Assembly: GCA_902806305.1 (NCBI GenBank)
Contig: CADCWC010000310.1
Location: 1 to 5,233 of the forward strand
Direction of reading: 5' to 3'
Source of the DNA: an uncultured Thermoleophilia bacterium
GTDB lineage: Bacteria > Actinomycetota > Thermoleophilia > Gaiellales > F1-60-MAGs149
Length of the DNA: 5,233 nt
Below the pieces are notes generated by a model, which was not told where the DNA came from, did no database searches, and was given only the letters and a program-made list of their open reading frames with translations. Shown piece after piece: positions 1 to 5,233 of the stretch. How positions within the stretch are numbered: position 1 is the first letter of the stretch; the number at the start of each line of letters is the position of its first letter. The position numbers were made by a program, and so were the translations under genes.

Positions 1-30
1 ACGCCCCCGCCGCGCGGAGAGTGGTCGTCC

Positions 31-1128
31 GTGGAAGGGCGTCGCGTGCCGCGAGCCCTCGACGACGCCGCGGCGTGGTCCTGGCGGATCCTGGTCGTGG
101 TGGCGGCCACGGCCGTGATCGTGACGATCCTCGTCCGGCTCAAGTTCCTCGTCCTGCCGCTGTTCGGCGCCCTGCTCCTGACGGCCCTGCTCCGGCCGCT
201 CACGGTGCGGCTGCGGGGGGCCGGGCTCCCCCGCAGCGCCGCCACCGCCGTCACGCTCCTGCTCGCGGTCGCCGTGCTCGGCGCGCTCGGGACGCTCGTC
301 TCGCAGCAGACGGCGTCCGAGTACGACGACCTCGAACGGCAGGTGCGCGGCGGCGCCGCCGAGGTGCGCGACTACCTGTCCGGCAGCCCGTTCAACCTCG
401 ACCCCGCGCAGCTGAACTCGATCGGCGATCGGCTGGTCGAGGCCGGTCGGACGAACCAGGAGCAGCTCACCGAGGGTGCCGTGACCGGCGCCACGATCGC
501 CTTCGAGGTGGCGGCCGGCACCGTGCTCGCCCTCTTCGCGACGATCTTCTTCCTCTACGACGGCGACCGGATCTGGGGCTGGGTCGTGCGCCTCTTCCCG
601 CGCGGCGGCAGGCCGCGCGTGCAGGAGTCGGGCCGCCGGGCCTGGACGACCATCGCCGGGTACATCCGCGGCACGGTGATCGTGGCCTTCGTCGACGCCT
701 TCTTCATCGGCCTCGGCCTCGTGCTCGTGGGCGTCCCACTCGCCCTGCCGCTCGCCGTCATCACCTTCCTGGCCGCCTTCGTGCCGCTCGTGGGCGCCAC
801 GGTGGCGGGTGTCGTCGCCGTGCTCGTGGCCCTGGTGGCGAACGGCGTGACGGCGGCGATCATCATCGCCGTGGTGGTCATCGCCGTCCAGCAGCTCGAG
901 GGTCACATCCTGCAGCCGTTCATCCTCGGCCGGAGCGTCTCGCTGCACCCCCTGGCGATCGTGCTGGCGATCGGCGCGGGGTCGATCCTGGCGGGCATCC
1001 CGGGGGCCGTGATCGCCGTGCCGCTGGTCGCGACGCTGAACAACGTGGCGTCCTACCTCTTCGGCTCGCCGGACGAGCGGGTCCCGCCGCGGCCCGACTC
1101 GACCGTCGTGGCCGACGCGTCCGCCTGA
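31..1128 (+). CDS. AI-2E family (PerM/UPF0118-type) transporter
   Basis: This is a polytopic membrane protein of the AI-2E/PerM family, whose members are linked to small-molecule export or ion antiport; the substrate here is unknown. With the GTG at 31 it has 365 residues, within the usual family length. Hydrophobic segments lie at about residues 20-36, 38-56, 70-90, 151-175, 211-236, 237-262, 264-286 and 305-340. A soluble, charged stretch at about 91-148 separates the N-terminal helices from the C-terminal bundle, which is the family architecture. Family-like motifs are GLVLVGVPLALPLAV (229-243), FVPLVGA (250-256), QQLEGHILQPFILG (287-300) followed by LHPLAI, and GIPGAVIAVPLVATL (322-336). 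Two starts are plausible: GTG 31 behind GGAGAG (16-21), or GTG 46 (protein beginning VPRALDDAAAW) behind GGAAGGG (33-39). The frame is also open to base 1, so a start left of the window is possible. It runs toward the minus-strand gene set and shares no operon with it. The family assignment is secure; the start is not. Confidence 0.93.
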   Translation: MEGRRVPRALDDAAAWSWRILVVVAATAVIVTILVRLKFLVLPLFGALLLTALLRPLTVRLRGAGLPRSAATAVTLLLAVAVLGALGTLVSQQTASEYDDLERQVRGGAAEVRDYLSGSPFNLDPAQLNSIGDRLVEAGRTNQEQLTEGAVTGATIAFEVAAGTVLALFATIFFLYDGDRIWGWVVRLFPRGGRPRVQESGRRAWTTIAGYIRGTVIVAFVDAFFIGLGLVLVGVPLALPLAVITFLAAFVPLVGATVAGVVAVLVALVANGVTAAIIIAVVVIAVQQLEGHILQPFILGRSVSLHPLAIVLAIGAGSILAGIPGAVIAVPLVATLNNVASYLFGSPDERVPPRPDSTVVADASA

Positions 1129-1147
1129 CGGCGAACACGGGTCGTAC

Positions 1148-1170
1148 GACGGTCGCGCCGGCCGAACGTC
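1148..1170. terminator. possible bidirectional terminator hairpin between convergent genes
   Basis: The gap between the convergent stop codons holds an imperfect inverted repeat. The left arm is GACGGTCG (1148-1155), the right arm is CGAACGTC (1163-1170) and the loop is CGCCGGC. Seven of eight positions pair, with one G/A mismatch. Its right end overlaps the last bases of the ATP-grasp stop codon. No T-tract follows on either strand, so it is not a classical intrinsic terminator, although U-less hairpins have been proposed as terminators in high-GC actinobacteria. A perfect 10-nt palindrome, GTCGTACGAC (1141-1150), partly overlaps it. Chance is a real alternative at this base composition. Confidence 0.3.
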
Positions 1171-2368
1171 ACGCCGGAGCGCGGCGCACGAGGCGGCGAA
1201 GGCGCCCCGAGACGAGGTGCACGAGCGGGCCCGGGTCGCGCACGTCGACGTTCTCGTACACGTCGCGAAGGCCGTAGGTTCCCCACAGCGTGCGGATCGG
1301 ACCCCGCTCGGCGGCCGGTGAGCCGATCCAACGGACATCACCGGCCAGATGGTGGTAGCGCCGCCCGACCTCGTAGTCGGCGTCCGGCAGCGGCCGATCT
1401 CCGAGGGCGTGACGCACGGCTCGCTCCGTGATCCGTAGGCCGAGCCGCTCGCCGAACATCGCCGACCCGAAGAAGCGCGGGTTCACATCGACCACCTGCA
1501 GGTCGTGCTCCGCGTCGCCCGTGCGGAGGAACTCGGCCCCGGCCACGCCCTCGTAGCCCGCCGCGTCGAGGAGGCGCTCGAGCGCGTCACACGCGAGCCG
1601 CCCATCGCCGACCGACGACGACACGGAGACGTTGAGCGTGGACACGCCGCCGAGCGGGGGCCAGTCGCGTACCGCGTGCATCACCAGACGGACCTGGCTG
1701 TGCCCCCCGGCCCGGACCACCGCGGCGACGTACTTCCGCTGCCGCGACAGCGCCGCCTGGACGATGGGCGCGCAGCCGATCGCCCGGAACGCCGCCATGG
1801 CCGTCAGCGCGTCGTCCAGCGTCCGAGCGGGCACGGCGCCCTTGCGCATCCGCACGCGGTCGCCGTCGACCTGGCCCGACCGCGCCGTCTTGACGAAGCA
1901 CGGCAGTCCGACGGCGAGGACGGCCGCCGCGTCGTCCGGGAAGTCCGCAGGCACGGCGGTCGCCGGGTACCGCACACCCGCCTGTGCGCACAGATCGGCC
2001 AGCGCCACCTTGTCGACCAACGCCTCGTAGCCGGAGTCGGGCCCGACCGCGGGGACGGTCGGCACCGAGGGGACCGAGTGATGGAGGCGGGCGATCGTCG
2101 CGTCGTCGCTCGCGACCACGACCTCGTACCCGTGACGTCCGACCACCTCCTCGAGCGCAGCGCTGAACGCGGCGCCCGAGTCCCGGGCCGGCGGGATGCG
2201 GTGGAACCGTGCTGTGTGACGCGAGTGGCTGCCGAGGTCGTCCTGGCTGTCCGCCGCGCCGACGTCGTAGCCGGCTGCACCGAGCGCCCGACAGGCCGCG
2301 AGACCGATCCGCTGGTGCGTGTCGAGGACGAGCACCCGGTGACGCGCGGCGGTGGCGACACGGTCCAC
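1169..2368 (-). CDS. ATP-grasp domain protein (carboxylate-amine ligase-like)
   Basis: This is an ATP-grasp superfamily enzyme of 399 residues. Such enzymes activate a carboxylate as an acyl-phosphate and join it to an amine or thiol; the substrates here are unknown. The N-terminal pre-ATP-grasp fold begins RVLVLDTHQRIGLAACRALG (11-30). LVDKVALADLCAQAGV (117-132) is the conserved stretch before the ATP-binding domain. PCFVKTARS (156-164) carries the ATP-binding Lys160. PIVQAAL (201-207) is the hinge that contacts adenine. GVAGAEFL (274-281), with Glu279, and VVDVNPRFFGS (292-302), with Asp294, Asn296 and Arg298, form the metal and phosphate site. The second metal ligand is Asp where E-x-N-x-R is usual. 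A C-terminal extension of about 80 residues ends in a basic tail. The layout resembles predicted carboligases related to biotin carboxylase or the CarB ATP-grasp domain. The GTG at 2368 is the first start in the open frame, but no Shine-Dalgarno is visible; GTG at codon 12 (2335) is an alternative. It lies 50 nt after the ABC gene on the same strand, so co-transcription is likely but unproven. Confidence 0.88.
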   Translation of the reverse strand: MDRVATAARHRVLVLDTHQRIGLAACRALGAAGYDVGAADSQDDLGSHSRHTARFHRIPPARDSGAAFSAALEEVVGRHGYEVVVASDDATIARLHHSVPSVPTVPAVGPDSGYEALVDKVALADLCAQAGVRYPATAVPADFPDDAAAVLAVGLPCFVKTARSGQVDGDRVRMRKGAVPARTLDDALTAMAAFRAIGCAPIVQAALSRQRKYVAAVVRAGGHSQVRLVMHAVRDWPPLGGVSTLNVSVSSSVGDGRLACDALERLLDAAGYEGVAGAEFLRTGDAEHDLQVVDVNPRFFGSAMFGERLGLRITERAVRHALGDRPLPDADYEVGRRYHHLAGDVRWIGSPAAERGPIRTLWGTYGLRDVYENVDVRDPGPLVHLVSGRLRRLVRRAPA

Positions 2369-2374
2369 GCCGAC
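2354..2374 (-). repeat. 21-nt exact direct repeat, copy at the ATP-grasp start
   Basis: On the minus strand this copy begins GTCGGCGT and ends GTGTCGCC, and it is identical over 21 nt to 2815-2835. It spans the proposed GTG start of the ATP-grasp gene. Its last five codons encode the first residues (M)DRVA, and its first two codons would read VG just upstream of the start. Similarity stops abruptly at both edges. Confidence 0.9.
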
Positions 2375-2418
2375 ATGATGGCGATGACGCGACTTCGCGG
2401 CGTCGGCCGGTCGCGCAG
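2369..2418 (-). other. 50-nt spacer between ABC gene and ATP-grasp gene
   Basis: This short spacer lies between the ABC stop codon (2421-2419) and the proposed ATP-grasp GTG. It has no recognisable Shine-Dalgarno within 5-12 nt of the GTG. It contains a 12-nt inverted repeat, CGCGA-AG-TCGCG (2388-2399), too short to call a terminator. It also holds CATCAT just upstream of the 21-nt repeat copy. The ATP-grasp frame stays open through the spacer but offers no ATG, GTG or TTG in it. I see no convincing promoter boxes. Confidence 0.5.
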
Positions 2419-4209
2419 TCAGTCGCCCGCCAGCTCCGCGGCCACCGCATCCGGGTCGTTGACCGCGAGGCCGCCCGCCAGCCTGCGGAACGGTCCGTCG
2501 ACCCGCATCAGCTCGGCCTCGCGCCCCCGCTGGACGATCCGGCCGTGGTCGACGACCAGGATCTCGTCGGCGCGGCGGACGGTGGCCAGGCGGTGGGCGA
2601 TGATGATCGACGTGCGACCGGCGAGCAGGCGGTCGAGCGCCCGCTCGATCAGCATCTCGGTCGGACGGTCGATGTTCGACGTCGCCTCGTCGAGGATCAG
2701 CACGCGCGGATCGGCGAGCAGCGCCCGGGCGATCGAGATCAGCTGCCGCTCGCCGGCCGAGAGCCCGGCGCCGCCCTCGCGGACGACGTGGTCGAAACGA
2801 CCCTCGAGCCGATCGGCGACACGGTCCACGCCGACCGCCTCGGCCGCTGCCCGCACCTCGAGGTCGGTCGCGTCGGGCCGGCCGAACCGCACGTTGTCGG
2901 CGACCGTGCCGGAGAAGAGGAACGGCTCCTGCAGCACGATCCCGAGCTGCCTGCGGTAGCTCGCGAGCTCGACGTCACGCAGGTCGTGGCCGTCGACCCG
3001 GACCGCGCCCTCGTCCGGGTCGTAGAAGCGCGCCACGAGCTTCGCGAGCGTCGACTTGCCGCCGCCCGACTCGCCCACGAGCGCCAGGCAGCCACCGGGC
3101 GGCACGTGCAGCGACACGTCCCGGAGCACCGGCGCCGCGCCGTAGGCGAAGGTCACCCGGTCGACGTGGAGCTCGCCGCGGAGCCGCGGCAGCGCGACGG
3201 CGCCGGGCCGGTCCGCCACGTCGGCGGGAGTGTCGAGGACGCCCGTGATCTTCTCCATGGCCGCGCCTGCCGACTGGACCTGCCCGTAGAGCTCCGACAG
3301 CTCCTGCAGCGGCTGGAACAGCAGCCCGAGCAGTCCGACGGCGGCGACCAGCGTGCCGACCGTGAGCGTCCCCTCGCCGTAGAGGACGCCGCCCACGCCG
3401 AGGACCACGACCGTGGCCACGGCGCCGAGCAGCTCGACGCCCGGGAAGAACAGCGACATCAGCGCCTGGGCCCGCATGTTCGTGCGCCGGTTCTCGAGGT
3501 TCAGCTCGTCGAACCGCCGCCCGAAGAGCCGCTCCTGCCCGAAGGCCTGGACGATCGCCATGCCGCCGACCGACTCGGCGAGGTGCGCCGTGACGGCCGC
3601 GATCGTCGTCCGCGTCGTCCCGAAGGCCTCGTGCGCGCGACGCTGGAACCACCGCGTCAAGAGCAGCGTCGGCGGCAGGATGACCAGGGTCAGGAGCGCC
3701 AGCCGGACGTCGAGGACGAAGAGGGCCAGCAGCGCGACGACGAGCGTCAGAGAGCTGGAGACGAGCGTCACGAGGCCCTGGCCGAGCACGTCCATGAGGG
3801 CGTCCACGTCGCTCGTCAACCGGGCGATGATCCACCCCGCGCGCTGACCGCCGAAGTACCGCAAGGACAGCCCGGTCAGGTGGTCGAACAACCGCCGCCG
3901 GACGTTCAGCACGATCGTCTGGCCGAGGAGCGCCAGGCCACGCGTGAGCCGGACGGCGAGCGCCCAGCCGATCAGGTTGACGAGGACGTACCCCACCACC
4001 GCGAGCAGGAGCCGTCCCTCGTCACCCGCTCGCATGCCGTCGTCGATCGCGGACCGCACGAGCAGCCAGCCGCCCGCGCTGCAGGCCGCAGATCCCGCCG
4101 CCGCCACGCTGAGCAGGACGATGCGGCGCCGCGGTCCGGGCACGTGTTCGCGGAGGCGGCTGAGGCCGACCCGACGCGGCCGGACGAGCTCGGAGCCGGT
4201 CTCAGGCAA
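2419..4209 (-). CDS. ABC exporter half-transporter, catalytic-site subunit (TMD-NBD)
   Basis: This is a complete type IV ABC exporter half-transporter of 596 residues, in which six membrane helices are fused to one ATPase domain. Membrane segments fall at about 30-50, 66-90, 143-163, 167-186, 252-278 and 283-303. The NBD starts near 346. It has A-loop Tyr356, Walker A GESGGGKST (379-387), Q-loop Gln427, signature LSAGE (483-487) instead of LSGGQ, Walker B VLILDE (503-508) with catalytic Glu508, D-loop SNID (511-514) and H-loop His539. Catalytic Glu and His are both present while the signature is divergent. This is the pattern of the subunit that supplies Walker A/B to the consensus ATP site of a heterodimeric exporter. 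The start is TTG 4209, preceded by GAGGTG (4214-4219) and overlapping the upstream ABC gene by 8 nt, so translation is probably coupled. An internal GTG at codon 24 is a weaker alternative. The partner is almost certainly the adjacent truncated gene. Drug, lipid or peptide export are all possible. Confidence 0.95.
   Translation of the reverse strand: MPETGSELVRPRRVGLSRLREHVPGPRRRIVLLSVAAAGSAACSAGGWLLVRSAIDDGMRAGDEGRLLLAVVGYVLVNLIGWALAVRLTRGLALLGQTIVLNVRRRLFDHLTGLSLRYFGGQRAGWIIARLTSDVDALMDVLGQGLVTLVSSSLTLVVALLALFVLDVRLALLTLVILPPTLLLTRWFQRRAHEAFGTTRTTIAAVTAHLAESVGGMAIVQAFGQERLFGRRFDELNLENRRTNMRAQALMSLFFPGVELLGAVATVVVLGVGGVLYGEGTLTVGTLVAAVGLLGLLFQPLQELSELYGQVQSAGAAMEKITGVLDTPADVADRPGAVALPRLRGELHVDRVTFAYGAAPVLRDVSLHVPPGGCLALVGESGGGKSTLAKLVARFYDPDEGAVRVDGHDLRDVELASYRRQLGIVLQEPFLFSGTVADNVRFGRPDATDLEVRAAAEAVGVDRVADRLEGRFDHVVREGGAGLSAGERQLISIARALLADPRVLILDEATSNIDRPTEMLIERALDRLLAGRTSIIIAHRLATVRRADEILVVDHGRIVQRGREAELMRVDGPFRRLAGGLAVNDPDAVAAELAGD
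2815..2835 (-). repeat. 21-nt exact direct repeat, copy inside the ABC NBD
   Basis: This is the second copy of the 21-nt repeat at 2354-2374, on the same strand. Here it is internal coding sequence for V459-A465 of the ABC protein (VGVDRVA), in the helical subdomain between the Q-loop and the signature motif. The related ABC gene at 4202-5233 reads AAGVEAFVDD at the equivalent place, so the start of this segment fits normal NBD sequence. That suggests this copy is native and the other derived, if they are related at all. Confidence 0.9.
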
Positions 4210-5233
4210 CGGGCACCTCGTCGCCGAAGAGCGCCGCGAACGGCCCGCCCGCCTCGAGCAGCTCGGCCGGGGGTCCCTCCTCGACGATCCGCCCGTCCTG
4301 CAGCACCGCGGCGCGGTCGGCGACCGTCACGGTCGAGAGTCGCTGGGTCGCGAGCACGACCGTCCGCCCCCGCACCGCGGGCCGGAGGTTCTCGACGAGG
4401 AGGTGCTCCGTCTGCGTGTCGACCGCAGACAGCGGGTCGTCGAGCACCAGCACGCGCGCGCCCGACAGGAGCGCCCGAGCGAGCGCGACCCGCTGGCGCT
4501 GGCCGCCGGAGAGGTTGACGCCGCGCTCGCCGATCACGGTGTCGTATCCGTGCGGCAGGTCGTCGACGAAGGCCTCGACGCCCGCCGCACGGCACGCCGC
4601 CTCGACGTCGGACCACGGGGCGTCCGGGTTGCCGGCCCGGAGGTTGTCGCGCAGCGACAACGAGAAGAGGACGGGCCGCTGCGTGACGAGCGCGACGGCG
4701 GCCCGCAGGTCGCCGAGTCGCGCCTGGTGCGTCTCGACCCCGCCGAGCCGGACCGCGCCACTCGTCGGGTCACCGAAGCGCGTCACGAGGCCGAGCAGCG
4801 TGCTCTTGCCCGAGCCGGTCGGCCCGCAGATCGCCACGATCTCGCCCGCGTCGACCTCGAGGTCGACCCCCCGCAGCACCTCCGGACCGCCGCCGTAGCG
4901 GAAGCGCACGGCCTCGAAGGACACGGGGAGCGGGCCCGGGGGGAGCGGCACGGCGTCGACGGGCTCGGACAGCGGCTCGATGCCCTCGATCCACGCGTAG
5001 GAGCGGCCCGCCGAGGCGATCGCCCGCTGCCCGAGGTTGACGATCCAGCCGAGCGCCTCGAGCGGCCACGCGAGCTGCAGGAGGAGGCTGTTGAAGAGCA
5101 CGAACTCGCCGAGGGTGAGGTTGCCGTCGATCACGCGCGTGCCGCCGACGAGCAGGACGACCGCGATCGAGAGCGTCGGCACGAAGAGCAGCGCGGGCAG
5201 GTGGCGCGCCTCCACGTCGGCCTCCTGCAAGCC
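4202..5233 (-). CDS. ABC exporter half-transporter, degenerate-site subunit (partial, N-terminus outside window)
   Basis: This is the C-terminal 343 residues of an ABC exporter half-transporter. The frame runs to the window edge, and the missing part should be roughly 240 residues carrying the first four membrane helices. The TTG at 5230 is an internal Leu codon, not a start, since starting there would leave an incomplete membrane domain. Numbering from that Leu as 1, visible parts are membrane helices 5 and 6 (about 15-31 and 39-60), A-loop Tyr112, Walker A GPTGSGKST (136-144), Q-loop Gln184, X-loop VIGERG (232-237), canonical signature LSGGQ (240-244), Walker B VLVLDD (260-265), D-loop SAVD and H-loop position Gln296 in ATQRLST. 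Asp265 replaces the catalytic Glu and Gln296 replaces the switch His. This Asp/Gln pair is the known mark of the degenerate-site half of heterodimeric exporters. Its last codons overlap the start of the next ABC gene by 8 nt, so the two are surely one operon and very probably one complex. Confidence 0.94.
   Translation of the reverse strand, partial: GLQEADVEARHLPALLFVPTLSIAVVLLVGGTRVIDGNLTLGEFVLFNSLLLQLAWPLEALGWIVNLGQRAIASAGRSYAWIEGIEPLSEPVDAVPLPPGPLPVSFEAVRFRYGGGPEVLRGVDLEVDAGEIVAICGPTGSGKSTLLGLVTRFGDPTSGAVRLGGVETHQARLGDLRAAVALVTQRPVLFSLSLRDNLRAGNPDAPWSDVEAACRAAGVEAFVDDLPHGYDTVIGERGVNLSGGQRQRVALARALLSGARVLVLDDPLSAVDTQTEHLLVENLRPAVRGRTVVLATQRLSTVTVADRAAVLQDGRIVEEGPPAELLEAGGPFAALFGDEVPVA
4214..4219 (-). 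promoter_or_regulatory. Shine-Dalgarno supporting the TTG start of the second ABC gene
   Basis: GAGGTG on the minus strand ends 4 nt before the TTG at 4209 (6 nt if only GAGG is counted). It matches six consecutive bases of the anti-Shine-Dalgarno complement. It lies inside the last codons of the upstream ABC gene. This site decides in favour of the rare TTG start over the downstream in-frame GTG. Confidence 0.65.

Noticed and set aside
31..1128. A firm autoinducer-2 exporter role for the AI-2E-family protein
   Set aside because: The family name comes from one member; others act in different transport roles, and nothing in the window shows the substrate.
21..1277. + strand open frame of 418 codons overlapping the AI-2E gene
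   Set aside because: It is a shifted frame of a convincing membrane protein gene, and its product is Arg/Ala/Gly-rich without domains.
2388..2399. Short inverted repeat CGCGA-AG-TCGCG in the spacer before the ATP-grasp gene
   Set aside because: It has a five-base stem, a two-base loop and no T-tract. Repeats of this size are common in such GC-rich sequence, so it is not called as a terminator or operator.
1505..2959. + strand open frame of 484 codons opposite the ATP-grasp gene
   Set aside because: It has Arg-rich composition with no domain, crosses two real minus-strand genes and is fully explained by GC-biased codon use on the other strand.
3413..3847. + strand open frame of 144 codons with several internal starts
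   Set aside because: It is antisense to the membrane domain of the second ABC protein and has no motif.
2209..4518. Very long + strand open frame of 769 codons opposite the ABC genes
   Set aside because: It is antisense to two ABC genes with intact family motifs. Its translation is Arg/Ala/Glu/Asp-rich, low-complexity and without any recognisable domain, as expected for a shadow frame in GC-rich DNA.
5228..5230. TTG as a start codon for the rightmost ABC gene
   Set aside because: The frame continues to the window edge, and a start here would remove four of six membrane helices. It is read as an internal Leu codon.

Overview
The window is very GC-rich DNA with codon third positions almost always G or C, GTG and TTG starts, and closely packed genes. 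This fits a high-GC actinobacterium in the broad sense (Actinomycetes or Thermoleophilia). No marker gene is present, so a narrower assignment is not supportable.

Layout: on the + strand, positions 31-1128 encode an AI-2E/PerM-family (formerly UPF0118/DUF20) polytopic membrane protein. Its frame is open to the left edge, so its start is not certain. It converges on a minus-strand gene set with only 40 nt between the stop codons, and an imperfect hairpin lies in that gap. Reading leftward on the minus strand from the right edge are: (i) the C-terminal part of an ABC exporter half-transporter, cut by the window end (4202-5233); (ii) a complete second ABC exporter half-transporter (2419-4209), whose TTG start overlaps the previous stop region by 8 nt; and (iii) after a 50-nt spacer, an ATP-grasp ligase-like protein (1169-2368).

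The two ABC proteins look like the halves of a heterodimeric exporter with one catalytic and one degenerate ATP site. The upstream half has Asp in place of the catalytic Walker B Glu and Gln in place of the H-loop His, but keeps a canonical LSGGQ. The downstream half has the catalytic Glu and His but a divergent LSAGE signature. In the head-to-tail NBD dimer, all the deviations therefore fall in the same composite site, as in TAP1/TAP2 and bacterial exporters such as TM287/288 and BmrCD. The transported substrate cannot be read from the sequence. The ATP-grasp protein may make or modify the cargo, but this is inferred only from gene order.

The least expected signal is an exact 21-nt direct repeat. 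One copy lies inside the NBD of the second ABC gene and the other spans the start codon of the ATP-grasp gene, in the same strand and reading phase, both reading V-G-V-D-R-V-A. I saw no RNA genes, mobile elements, CRISPR arrays or clear promoters. I did not identify a clearly novel system; the genes belong to known families.
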